From NCBI GenBank assembly GCA_044353855.1, contig JBILBF010000001.1:682001-746000 (forward strand): DNA of 64,000 nucleotides. The letters run 5' to 3'. The DNA is from UKL13-3 sp044353855. Its GTDB lineage: Bacteria; Bacteroidota; Bacteroidia; UKL13-3. Below are positions 45,047 through 52,991 of this stretch, piece by piece. The notes below the pieces were generated by a model. It searched no databases. It had not been told where the DNA came from and saw only the letters and a list, made by a program, of their open reading frames with translations. The translations under genes were made by a program, and so were the position numbers. Position 1 is the stretch's first letter, and each line of letters opens with the position of its first letter.

Positions 45047-47113
45047 TTACTTAAGCAATGATACTTCAATTGCTCCTTTTTCACCTACATATTCAGCAAC
45101 AATATTTCTTTTTTTAAACCAATTCATCATCACGAGTGCAGGTTCGGGTTTTACCGTTGATGAAATAATAACCCGAGATAATTTATGGGTATGTACTATT
45201 TCTGATAGGTTTAGTTCATGTTGTATGATCAGAACAGCTGTTTCTTTTTTTAGCCTAAAATGCTTATTTCCTGAAACCAAAAAAGAAGTATTGTTTACCG
45301 TAAACGATTTCCAATTTAACGTATCTGTAAGTACTTTTTGAACTGTTTGAATACCACTTTTCCATATATGTTGTTGAATATGAAATTTCATTTTGTTGCT
45401 GTTATTGAGTAATGCTGAATCAGCTATTAAAATGGATGTATTGCCTTGAATGATTTGAATAGCTGTATGTTTTTGAATATTATAAATGAGAACGCGCTGT
45501 TGTGATGCATGAGTTATTTGATTGTATCTAAGTAGGGCCATGAAAACAATACCCATCCATAAACATAATTGAATTTGCCAAATACGTTTGCGTAAAAAAT
45601 AGGCCGTAATACTCCCAATTATTCCATATAACAATAGGCTTTGAAAAATACTGATGTGAATACCATTTACATAGGCAAACGGTATTTTTTCAACATACAT
45701 TACAATGGTATTGGTAAATAAAATAAGGTAAAACAGGAGTTGCCCAAGAAGCCAACTTAACCAACTCAATTGGCCAATAATAAGAAGTACAATACCTAAG
45801 TATAATATGATAGTTGTAAGAGGTATAATGAGTAAATTGGAAAATAAAAAACAATTAGGAAATTGGTGGAAGTACAACAAACCAATTGGAAAAGTGATGA
45901 GTTGTGCAGCTAAACTAACTGCTGTAATCGACCATATTTGCTGCATAAACCATGTGCGGGGAACATACCATGAGGCAATTATGGGTTGAAAAAAAACGAT
46001 TCCTAAAACAGCCAAATAACTTAATTGAAACCCAACATTTGCCAACATGTTAGTATCATAAGTTAACAACACAAATGCCGATGCTGCTAAGGTATTGTAA
46101 ACACTAGATCGTGTTCCTAATATTGTGGAAACAATGATAAATGAGAACATAACAGTAGCGCGTAAAATGGAGGGAGACAAGCCACATAATAATGAGTATA
46201 ACCAAAGAGCTATCAATATCACGATGTTTTTAACAAGCATGCCACGTTTGAGTTTATCCAATGGTTTTAAAAAAAGCATGAATAACATGTAAATAATACC
46301 TACATGCATACCCGAAACGGCTAGCACATGTAATGTGCCAGTGTTGGAATAGGCTTGTATGGTTTCAGCATTTATATCATCATCAAATCCATATAATAAT
46401 GCCTGTGCAACTGCTGTTTCATTTGCAGATGCAATATTTCTCATCAATATACTTTTAAAATAATGTTGTACAGAATAGGCCCATTGTTTTAACATGTTGG
46501 CCTGTTTAAATGGGGTAATCGTTATATCTTTTGTTCTTACATATAATTGATCGTAAATATGGTTAAATGCTAAAAACCTTTTATAGTTAAATTCATCAGG
46601 ATTTTGTGGAGGTGAAATTGATTTTAGGTGATCAATGGGAAGCACCCATACATCTCCATATTGCATGTTATAGTGTGGCGGTTTTTTTTGAACATAAACA
46701 ATTAAACTACCGTTGGCTTTTTCTTGTTGGTTGTTGCTATCTAATACAGCTAATACACTTACTTTTATTTTATAAGAAGTTTCTTTGACAACGGGCTCTT
46801 CGTCTAGGCATACCAGTATTTTTGTTGCTGTTGGTTTGTTGCTAAAATGCAAAGGTGAACGTAACTCATTTTGGTAACCATGCAAGGCAAAACCCCCTGC
46901 TAATAAGCACAGATTGACGCATATGCCAAAGTACCACCGGTTTGAATGGTTAACCAGTGTTTGGTTAATCCATATAGCTAATAAAAAAAAGCAAAAAAAT
47001 CCAATAACGGATAGCTTAAAAGGTAACGGGTAAAACATGGATACTCCAATTCCTATTGAGAATGGGAGAAACAGTTTTACAATGGGGATTGTATGCCAAA
47101 AACTATGTTTCAT
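45047..47113 (-). CDS. comEC: ComEC/Rec2-family DNA-uptake channel protein
   Basis: A polytopic membrane protein of 688 residues from the ATG at 47113 (an ATG at 47143 is also possible). An N-terminal OB-like periplasmic domain (TKILVCLDEEPVVKETSYKI) is followed by the Competence domain with the signature NTGTLHVLAVSGMHVGIIYML and the conserved LSPSILRATVMFSF. About ten membrane helices are visible. The C-terminal 150 residues lack the HxHxDH metallo-beta-lactamase motif present in longer ComEC forms. It would carry single-stranded DNA across the inner membrane during transformation. A ComM-like gene is found 15 kb away. Confidence 0.85.
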   Translation of the reverse strand: MKHSFWHTIPIVKLFLPFSIGIGVSMFYPLPFKLSVIGFFCFFLLAIWINQTLVNHSNRWYFGICVNLCLLAGGFALHGYQNELRSPLHFSNKPTATKILVCLDEEPVVKETSYKIKVSVLAVLDSNNQQEKANGSLIVYVQKKPPHYNMQYGDVWVLPIDHLKSISPPQNPDEFNYKRFLAFNHIYDQLYVRTKDITITPFKQANMLKQWAYSVQHYFKSILMRNIASANETAVAQALLYGFDDDINAETIQAYSNTGTLHVLAVSGMHVGIIYMLFMLFLKPLDKLKRGMLVKNIVILIALWLYSLLCGLSPSILRATVMFSFIIVSTILGTRSSVYNTLAASAFVLLTYDTNMLANVGFQLSYLAVLGIVFFQPIIASWYVPRTWFMQQIWSITAVSLAAQLITFPIGLLYFHQFPNCFLFSNLLIIPLTTIILYLGIVLLIIGQLSWLSWLLGQLLFYLILFTNTIVMYVEKIPFAYVNGIHISIFQSLLLYGIIGSITAYFLRKRIWQIQLCLWMGIVFMALLRYNQITHASQQRVLIYNIQKHTAIQIIQGNTSILIADSALLNNSNKMKFHIQQHIWKSGIQTVQKVLTDTLNWKSFTVNNTSFLVSGNKHFRLKKETAVLIIQHELNLSEIVHTHKLSRVIISSTVKPEPALVMMNWFKKRNIVAEYVGEKGAIEVSLLK

Positions 47114-47901
47114 AGGGTAATTAGTACGGTAAAAATACATCATTTTAAGTATCAAAAAATACGTATTTTGATTTGAATGAATTGTAAACGGAAACAAAAC
47201 CAAAACCTAAACCCTGCTTAAGAAAGAACCCTGCTAATGTATTCGCTTCTTCAACTATGCTAATGATACAAATGCGGTATAGGTTGCACTGTTTTTATAA
47301 GATTAAAATGAATAGTCTTTATTTGTAAATAGCTAAATATTAATTTTATGGACATTTACTGAGGGATGGTGTTGTGTATATAAAAAACGCATTAGGTTTC
47401 AATTTGCTACCCGATATACATTAAACTACCGAAATTACTGCGTTTCTATCGTTAATACTGATATTTTCCCTTGTAATATGTTACATAATACAGTGGCTTA
47501 GCAAATAGGATTTAATATTGATGAAAACGGCCAACTTGCAGCAAGTGGAATCATCCATACAGCAGTTCATTTTACCAACAACATGAAGCAAAAAGCCTCA
47601 GCCGATAATGGGTTGAAAAATGAAATATCAAAGACTAAATTACATTTTACGATACGTTAGTTTAGTTCGGTATCTTATTGCAAGTTTAACGTAGGTATAA
47701 TTAAACCAACCATTAGAGTATGCTGCGAAATACTTAGTAATTAAATTGGGGCGCTTTATTCAGCAATGTAAATAGGCTTAATCAACTGTATTGAGCATGA
47801 TCAGTAAACTAAATAACGATAACTTTTATCTTAATTGACACATATCAATTTCTTACATACAGAATTATGATAACTTGCAACCCGTATAAATATCTTACAA
47901 C
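47114..47901. other. Gene-poor stretch with a decayed anmK copy
   Basis: About 790 bases between comEC and the dehydrogenase hold no intact frame above 60 codons. The left 350 bases show nothing recognisable. An anmK remnant occupies 47460-47627. The last 250 bases are AT-rich and without clear promoter match; a short stretch near 47740-47770 might be the end of the same remnant, but the resemblance is too weak to claim. Confidence 0.6.
47460..47627 (+). pseudogene. Degenerate internal fragment of anmK
   Basis: Translation from 47460 gives DIFPCNMLHNTVA, a TAG stop, then QIGFNIDENGQLAASG, matching DICPCNILLNAVA and QQIGFAYDENGQLAATG of the intact AnmK encoded at 26951-28024. Further on, about 40 bases around GCCTCAGCCGA match the same gene almost base for base, after a deletion of roughly 30 bases. 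Over the first 105 bases about three quarters are identical. The rest of the gene is missing or unrecognisable, so this is the relic of a second copy, a paralogue or an acquired homologue. Confidence 0.8.
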
Positions 47902-49164
47902 ATGAGTACACAAGTTCAAAACTTAATTAAACGTTACGAAGAAAAACAACCCGAAATCGTATTTGAATGGAAAGATTCGGAAACGGAGGCAGAAGGTTGG
48001 GTAGTTATAAACTCATTACGTGGAGGAGCTGCAGGAGGTGGTACGCGTATGCGAAAAGGATTAAATAAACACGAAGTAACATCTTTGGCAAAAACCATGG
48101 AAATAAAATTTACCGTTTCAGGTCCTGCCATTGGTGGAGCTAAATCAGGTATCAATTTTGATCCTGCCGACCCACGCAAAAAAGAAGTATTGGAACGCTG
48201 GTATAAAGCTGTTACGCCTATTCTAAAAGCCTATTATGGAACGGGTGGCGATTTGAATGTAGACGAAATACATGAAGTAATTCCCATTACCGAAAGTTAT
48301 GGATTATTGCATCCGCAAGAAGGCGTTGTAACTGGACATTTAAAATTAGAAGGAATAGAAAAACAAAAACGCATCAACAACTTGCGTACAGGTGTTTCCA
48401 AAGTATTGGATGATGCTAGGTTTTCACCCGATATAACCAAGCAGTATGTAGTAGCCGATATGATTACTGGTTGGGGAGTAGCCGAAGCGGTTCGTCATTT
48501 TTACGATTTTTGGGGGCCTAACTTTGCTTACAAACGTTGTATCATCCAAGGTTGGGGAAATGTAGCAGCAGCAGCAGCCTATTACCTTTCACAAATGAAT
48601 GTGATGGTTGTGGGTATAATTGATCGTGAAGGAGGATTGTTAAATCCTCAAGGGTTTTCAAAAGAACAAATTAAACAATTATTTATAGAGCGTGATGGCA
48701 ATAAATTATCGAAAGCTACTTGTCAAAAAATGGGATTGGAGTTTATCCAATATGATGAGTTAAATCAACAAATTTGGAGTGTTGGTGCTGAAGTATTTAT
48801 TCCTGCAGCAGCCTCTCGCATGCTTACCCAAGAGCAATTAGATAAGATGGTAGCAAATGACTTAGAAGTAATATCATGTGGGGCCAATGTGCCGTTTGCC
48901 GATACCGAAATTTTCTTGGGATCTATCGGTAACAGTGCTGATGATCAAGTGGCTGTAATACCAGATTTTATTGCCAACTGTGGCATGGCTCGAACATTTG
49001 CTTATTGCATGAGTGAAAATTTTGAATTGAACGATGAGGCTATTTTTAAAGATGCCTCAGTTATTATTCGCCAAGCGTTAATGCGCCTGAACCAATTTAA
49101 TCCTAAACGTACTGGATTATTGAAAAAAGGATTGGAGATGAGTATGGTGAATTTAGTGAAGTAG
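47902..49164 (+). CDS. Glu/Leu/Phe/Val dehydrogenase family protein
   Basis: The 420-residue protein contains the glutamate-dehydrogenase-type substrate domain (LRGGAAGGGTRMRKG, then GPAIGGAKSGINFDP with the substrate lysine) and the NAD(P)-binding Rossmann domain (CIIQGWGNVAAAAAYYLS). It would oxidatively deaminate an amino acid or run in reverse; which one cannot be read safely. The stretch MITGWGVAEAV and the C-terminal NCGMARTFAYCM are as in Bacteroidota homologues. A heptad tract begins at its stop codon. Confidence 0.85.
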   Translation: MSTQVQNLIKRYEEKQPEIVFEWKDSETEAEGWVVINSLRGGAAGGGTRMRKGLNKHEVTSLAKTMEIKFTVSGPAIGGAKSGINFDPADPRKKEVLERWYKAVTPILKAYYGTGGDLNVDEIHEVIPITESYGLLHPQEGVVTGHLKLEGIEKQKRINNLRTGVSKVLDDARFSPDITKQYVVADMITGWGVAEAVRHFYDFWGPNFAYKRCIIQGWGNVAAAAAYYLSQMNVMVVGIIDREGGLLNPQGFSKEQIKQLFIERDGNKLSKATCQKMGLEFIQYDELNQQIWSVGAEVFIPAAASRMLTQEQLDKMVANDLEVISCGANVPFADTEIFLGSIGNSADDQVAVIPDFIANCGMARTFAYCMSENFELNDEAIFKDASVIIRQALMRLNQFNPKRTGLLKKGLEMSMVNLVK

Positions 49165-49202
49165 CAGCTGTTGGCTCTTAGCCTTTAGCTGTTGGCTATT
49201 TT
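49161..49202. repeat. Heptad-repeat tract at the end of the dehydrogenase gene
   Basis: Six units in 7-base phase (GTAGCAG, CTGTTGG, CTCTTAG, CCTTTAG, CTGTTGG, CTATTTT); the first contains the stop codon. Confidence 0.65.
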
Positions 49203-49260
49203 TAACAGTCTAGTCCTAATTTATGTTAGACTATTATTTTTAATATTAATCACATAATTT

Positions 49261-49295
49261 GCTTAGCCAAGCGCTAATTGCCAACTACTAACTAA
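49261..49295. repeat. Heptad-repeat tract before the four-helix-bundle gene
   Basis: Five units: GCTTAGC, CAAGCGC, TAATTGC, CAACTAC, TAACTAA. They resemble the complement of the CTnTTaG tract about 100 bases upstream. Confidence 0.5.
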
Positions 49296-49303
49296 ACAGA
49301 GCC

Positions 49304-49669
49304 ATGAGAGATTTTAGAAAATTACAGATTTGGAATGACGGTATTGAAAAAGTAATTTCAACGTATCAATTAACCGACCAATTTCCCAAAGAAGAAATAT
49401 ATGGTTTATGTTCTCAAATGCAACGAGCGTCTGTTTCAATTCCATCCAATATTGCCGGAGGATGCAGTAGGAATAGTGATATAGAGTTTAAACGATTTTT
49501 GGAAATTTCAATGGGCTCTGCATTCGAATTAGAAACACAAACAATCATAGCTCAAAGATTAGGATATATTTCTGAAGAAAATCTCAACCAGGAAGTACAA
49601 TTATTAAACGGGTTGCAAAAACAAATCAATAGCCTTATTTCTAAAATTAAAACAGATTCAAATAAATAG
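49304..49669 (+). CDS. Four-helix-bundle protein (S23 / IVP family)
   Basis: This 121-residue protein has the family pattern: FRKLQIWNDGIEKVISTYQL, PKEEIYGLCSQMQRASVSIP, SNIAGGCSRNSDIEFKRFLEI and SFELETQ-like ELETQTIIAQRLGY. Such proteins were first noticed as ORFs within 23S rRNA intervening sequences and are widespread in Bacteroidota as free genes; the function is unknown, though nucleic-acid binding has been proposed. Here there is no rRNA. The gene is bracketed by heptad-repeat tracts on both sides (49161-49295 and 49679-49760). Confidence 0.85.
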   Translation: MRDFRKLQIWNDGIEKVISTYQLTDQFPKEEIYGLCSQMQRASVSIPSNIAGGCSRNSDIEFKRFLEISMGSAFELETQTIIAQRLGYISEENLNQEVQLLNGLQKQINSLISKIKTDSNK

Positions 49670-49678
49670 CTTTTGTAA

Positions 49679-49760
49679 TTGGCCTTTATCTTTAATCTTC
49701 TTGCTATTTGCAGAGATGTTTTAGCTAAAAGCCAAACACCAAAAGCCAAAAGCCAAATTT
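49679..49760. repeat. Heptad-repeat tract between the four-helix-bundle gene and kynureninase
   Basis: Units run in 7-base phase from TTGGCCT (49679) through TTTGCAG, TTAGCTA and AAAGCCA (three copies, one variant AACACCA) to just before the kynureninase ATG at 49763. The tract happens to stay open in the kynureninase frame and could mimic an N-terminal extension. Confidence 0.7.
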
Positions 49761-49762
49761 AT

Positions 49763-51022
49763 ATGCAATACGAAAATACATTAGCCTTCGCACAACAACT
49801 CGATAAAGAAGATTCACTCGCAATATTCAGAGATGAATTTCACCTATTGCAAAAAGATGGAAAGCCTGCAATTTATTTATGCGGAAACTCTTTGGGATTG
49901 CAGCCCAAAAGGGCAAAGGCCGCCATTGATCAAGAATTAAAAGATTGGGCAGAACTGGGTGTAGAAGGGCATTTTGATGGTAAAAATCCGTGGATGTATT
50001 ACCACCATTTCTTAACTGAAAAAGCAGCAAAAGTTGTGGGTGCAAAACCAAGTGAAGTGGTGGTAATGAATAACCTTACAGCTAATTTGCATTTAATGAT
50101 GGTGAGTTTTTACCGTCCAACCCAAACCCGTTATAAAATTATGATGGAGGTTTCAGCTTTCCCTAGCGATCAATACGCTATGGAAACTCAGGCTCGTTTT
50201 CATGGGTTCAATCCAGATGATGCCATCATCGAATTAAAGCCTCGTGAAGGCGAATACACCTTGCGCACCGAAGATATTGTAGCAAAAATGAAGGAGCATA
50301 AAGACGACTTAGCCATTGTAATGATGGGCGGTGTAAACTATTATACAGGCCAAGCATTTGATATGCAAACCATCACTAAAGAAGCGCATGCGGTTGGAGC
50401 AACGGTAGGTTTTGATTGTGCACATGCTGCAGGTAATTTAAACCTTAAACTCCATGATTGGGATGTGGACTTTGCAGTATGGTGTACCTACAAATATTTA
50501 AACTCTGGGCCCGGTGGAACAAGTGGTGTATTTGTGCATGAGCGTCATGGAAATAATCCTGATTTAATTCGTTTTGCTGGTTGGTGGGGACATGATGAAA
50601 AAGAGCGTTTTCAAATGAAAAAAGGATTTAAACCCATGGAAGGAGCAGCAGGTTGGCAGTTGAGTAATGCTCAAATTTTTCCTATGGCAATCCACAAAGC
50701 TTCACTTGAATTGTTTGACGAAGCTGGGATTGAAAACTTAAGAGCTAAAAGCGAGAAATTAACGGCCTACCTTGAATTTATGTTGACTGATTATAAAGAC
50801 CAGTTAACCATTATTACGCCTTCCAATCCATCGGAGAGAGGTTGCCAACTTTCCATTATTGTGAAAGAAAACGGCAAAAAACTATTTGACTACTTGAACG
50901 AAAATGGCATTATGCCTGATTGGCGCGAACCGGATGTGATAAGGATGAGTCCAGTACCAATGTATAATTCATTTGAGGATGTATATCGAATCGGAGTTGC
51001 TTTGAAACAATATTTTAAATAA
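49763..51022 (+). CDS. kynU: Kynureninase
   Basis: A PLP enzyme that splits kynurenine or 3-hydroxykynurenine into (3-hydroxy)anthranilate and alanine. The protein has 419 residues from the ATG at 49763. The PLP lysine is Lys244 in WCTYKYLNSGPGG. Also present are YLCGNSLGLQPKRAK, MNNLTANLHLMM for cofactor binding, and GFDCAHAAGN with the PLP aspartate. The kynurenine 3-monooxygenase gene follows 66 bases downstream, so the pair turns kynurenine into 3-hydroxyanthranilate. Earlier in-frame TTG codons lie in heptad-repeat DNA and are not believed. Confidence 0.93.
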   Translation: MQYENTLAFAQQLDKEDSLAIFRDEFHLLQKDGKPAIYLCGNSLGLQPKRAKAAIDQELKDWAELGVEGHFDGKNPWMYYHHFLTEKAAKVVGAKPSEVVVMNNLTANLHLMMVSFYRPTQTRYKIMMEVSAFPSDQYAMETQARFHGFNPDDAIIELKPREGEYTLRTEDIVAKMKEHKDDLAIVMMGGVNYYTGQAFDMQTITKEAHAVGATVGFDCAHAAGNLNLKLHDWDVDFAVWCTYKYLNSGPGGTSGVFVHERHGNNPDLIRFAGWWGHDEKERFQMKKGFKPMEGAAGWQLSNAQIFPMAIHKASLELFDEAGIENLRAKSEKLTAYLEFMLTDYKDQLTIITPSNPSERGCQLSIIVKENGKKLFDYLNENGIMPDWREPDVIRMSPVPMYNSFEDVYRIGVALKQYFK

Positions 51023-51078
51023 CCACAGATACACGAAGGCTCTAAGTATAACGCTGTTTCTTTGTGCCTTTGTGATAA
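51023..51078. repeat. Heptad-phased stretch between kynU and kmo
   Basis: Eight 7-base units from CCACAGA, TACACGA, AGGCTCT to TTCTTTG, TGCCTTT, GTGATAA. The similarity between neighbouring units is lower than in the other tracts. Confidence 0.4.
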
Positions 51079-51088
51079 TAAATATAAT

Positions 51089-52414
51089 ATGACACAAAAA
51101 ATTACAATTATTGGAGGAGGCCTTTCAGGAAGTTTATTAGCTATCTATATGGCTAAGCGTGGGTTTGAGATAAACCTATTTGAACGCAGACCTGATATGC
51201 GAAAGAGTAGTAATTACCAAGGAAGATCCATTAATTTAGCGTTGAGTACCCGTGGACTAAATGCCCTATCAAAAATTGGATTGGATGCAGAAATATTATC
51301 GGATGCTATTCCGATGTATGGCCGCATGATGCACAGCAAAACAGGAGAACTTTCTTACCATGCATACGGTAAAGAGGGTCAAGCTATCAATTCCGTTTCG
51401 CGCGGAAGGTTGAATGTAAAATTAATTGAATTGGCCGATGAATTTCCTAATATCACCTTGCATTTTAACAGTAAATGTGTGGATGTAGATATTGATAAAA
51501 GTATCGCAACGTTTGAGCTAGAAGATGGTTCGCTGAAAACGATTCAAAGTGATCGTATGATTGGAACAGATGGTGCTTTTGCCGCTACCCGTGGTAAACT
51601 ACAAATAAGCGATAGGTTTAATTATTCGCAACATTATTTGCATGTTGGGTATAAAGAAATGGTTATTCCAGCAGGCGCAAACAATGCCTTTTTAATGGAA
51701 AAAAATGCATTGCATATTTGGCCACGTGGTTCCTTTATGATGATAGCATTGCCTAATCCGGCAGGCGATTTTACCTGTACATTATTTGTGCCATATGAAA
51801 AATTTGATACCATCAAAACGGATGCTGATATCAAACAATTTTTTGATGAAGAGTTTGCTGATGCAGCTCCAATGATGCCCACCTTACTTGAAGATTACAA
51901 GCAAAATCCAATTGGAAACTTGGTAACTGTAAAATGTTATCCATGGGTAAAAGAAGATAAATTGGCTTTGATGGGAGATGCCGCCCACGCAATTGTTCCA
52001 TTTTACGGTCAAGGAATGAATTGCAGTTTTGAAGATGTGGTGGTATTTGATGAGATGATTGAAAAGTATGGAGATGATTGGAAAAACATATTTGATGCGT
52101 ATCAAAAAGAACGCAAACCCAATGCCGATGCCATTGCCGATTTAGCGGTTCAAAATTATTATGAAATGGCCGATAAAGTTGGCGACAAACATTTCTTGCA
52201 CAAAAAACATATTGAGCATGATTTAACGGAGTTGTATCCCGATAAATTTAAATCGCAATATGAATTGACAACATTTAGCTTAACAGGTTACAAATATGCT
52301 TGGGATCAAGGCAAAAAAAATGATGTATTATTAGAAAAAATAACTGCTGATGGGGCTGAAGAAAAAATAAAAGATGCTACCTATATGGAAACATTGTGGC
52401 CATTGTTGGATTAA
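51089..52414 (+). CDS. kmo: Kynurenine 3-monooxygenase
   Basis: An FAD- and NADPH-dependent aromatic hydroxylase that converts kynurenine to 3-hydroxykynurenine. The protein has 441 residues from the ATG at 51089. The FAD-binding GGGLSGSLLAIYMAKRG is at the N terminus; GRSINLALSTRG, the motif MIGTDGAFAATRGK, and the second FAD motif LALMGDAAHAIVPFYGQGMN follow in order. A C-terminal membrane helix as in eukaryotic KMO is not apparent. A TTG 27 bases upstream is unlikely to be used. It is co-directional with kynureninase. Confidence 0.92.
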   Translation: MTQKITIIGGGLSGSLLAIYMAKRGFEINLFERRPDMRKSSNYQGRSINLALSTRGLNALSKIGLDAEILSDAIPMYGRMMHSKTGELSYHAYGKEGQAINSVSRGRLNVKLIELADEFPNITLHFNSKCVDVDIDKSIATFELEDGSLKTIQSDRMIGTDGAFAATRGKLQISDRFNYSQHYLHVGYKEMVIPAGANNAFLMEKNALHIWPRGSFMMIALPNPAGDFTCTLFVPYEKFDTIKTDADIKQFFDEEFADAAPMMPTLLEDYKQNPIGNLVTVKCYPWVKEDKLALMGDAAHAIVPFYGQGMNCSFEDVVVFDEMIEKYGDDWKNIFDAYQKERKPNADAIADLAVQNYYEMADKVGDKHFLHKKHIEHDLTELYPDKFKSQYELTTFSLTGYKYAWDQGKKNDVLLEKITADGAEEKIKDATYMETLWPLLD

Positions 52415-52421
52415 GATAATA

Positions 52422-52461
52422 GGTGACTTCGTCCGATAGCTATCGGACTCGCTTAGCCACC
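52422..52461. repeat. Palindromic element with an 18-bp perfect core
   Basis: GTCCGATAGCTATCGGAC (52431-52448) is a perfect palindrome, enclosed by weaker complementary arms GGTGAC (52422-52427) and GCCACC (52456-52461). It lies 17 bases after the kmo stop. There is no T run, so it is not a standard terminator. Confidence 0.55.
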
Positions 52462-52519
52462 GCACATTAAACATTAAAAGGGTTTGTTAGATTTTATAAA
52501 ATAGGTAACTTGCTATAAG

Positions 52520-52870
52520 ATGAAAGGCTGGATGTATATTTTAGAGTGCAATGATGGAAGCTACTATACAGGAAGTACGAATGATTTGAAAAGAAGGTTA
52601 GTTCAACATGAAAATGGTGAAGGAGCAAACCATACTAAGAAACGATTACCTGTAAAGTTAGTATATTATGAAGAGTTTAGCCGAATAGATAAAGCATTTT
52701 ATAGAGAGAAACAAGTTCAAGGGTGGACCAGAAAGAAAAAGGAAGCATTGATTAATCAAAACAAAAATGAGCTCCATTTTTTAGCAGAGTGCAAGAACGA
52801 AACACATTTTAAATTCAAAGTCAAGGATGGTTTCGGCTTCGCTCAACCACCCTTGGAAGAAGAGATTTAA
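52520..52870 (+). CDS. GIY-YIG endonuclease-domain protein with a repeat-derived tail
   Basis: The first about 85 residues are a stand-alone GIY-YIG domain of the UvrC-N / YhbQ type: WMYILECNDGSYYTGSTNDL, then RLVQHENGEGANHTKKRLP, and EKQVQGWTRKKKEALI with the metal-binding glutamate. These small proteins are numerous in Bacteroidota; substrates are unclear. The last 13 residues (DGFGFAQPPLEEE and a final Ile) are encoded by a palindromic hairpin element at 52822-52855, which has probably replaced or extended the original C terminus. Confidence 0.85.
   Translation: MKGWMYILECNDGSYYTGSTNDLKRRLVQHENGEGANHTKKRLPVKLVYYEEFSRIDKAFYREKQVQGWTRKKKEALINQNKNELHFLAECKNETHFKFKVKDGFGFAQPPLEEEI
52822..52855. 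repeat. Core-and-arms hairpin element, copy 1 (inside the GIY-YIG gene)
   Basis: Arms CAAGG-A-TGGTT and AACCA-C-CCTTG (one mismatch) enclose the core TCGGCTTCGCTC at 52833-52844. A 31-base segment (52829-52859) recurs exactly at 52884-52914. Confidence 0.75.
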
Positions 52871-52881
52871 CCATCCTAATC

Positions 52882-52905
52882 GTGGTTTCGGCTTCGCTCA
52901 ACCAC
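52882..52905. repeat. Core-and-arms hairpin element, copy 2
   Basis: Arms GTGGTT / AACCAC around the same core TCGGCTTCGCTC (52888-52899); part of the 31-base direct repeat with copy 1. Confidence 0.75.
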
Positions 52906-52950
52906 CCTTGGAAGCAAAGGTTAAACACACCAAATAAAGTATAAAAAAGC

Positions 52951-52976
52951 GTTGTCTGAGCGTAGCCGAAGACAAC
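52951..52976. repeat. Core-and-arms hairpin element, copy 3 (opposite orientation)
   Basis: Arms GTTGTCT / AGACAAC (perfect, 7 bp) around the core GAGCGTAGCCGA at 52958-52969, the reverse-complement form of the core in copies 1 and 2 with one base changed. It sits 15 bases before the start codon of the next gene. Confidence 0.75.
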
Positions 52977-52991
52977 AATTGAATAACATCT

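Noticed and set aside
47114..47901. Intact but unrecognised gene between comEC and the dehydrogenase
   Set aside because: No frame of useful length exists, and the recognisable part is a stop-containing anmK fragment.
49679..49762. 28-residue N-terminal extension of kynureninase from a TTG start
   Set aside because: The extension is encoded by heptad-repeat DNA and is absent from the family; the ATG at 49763 gives the normal N terminus.
52431..52448. Terminator after kmo
   Set aside because: The palindrome is perfect but no T run follows on either strand.
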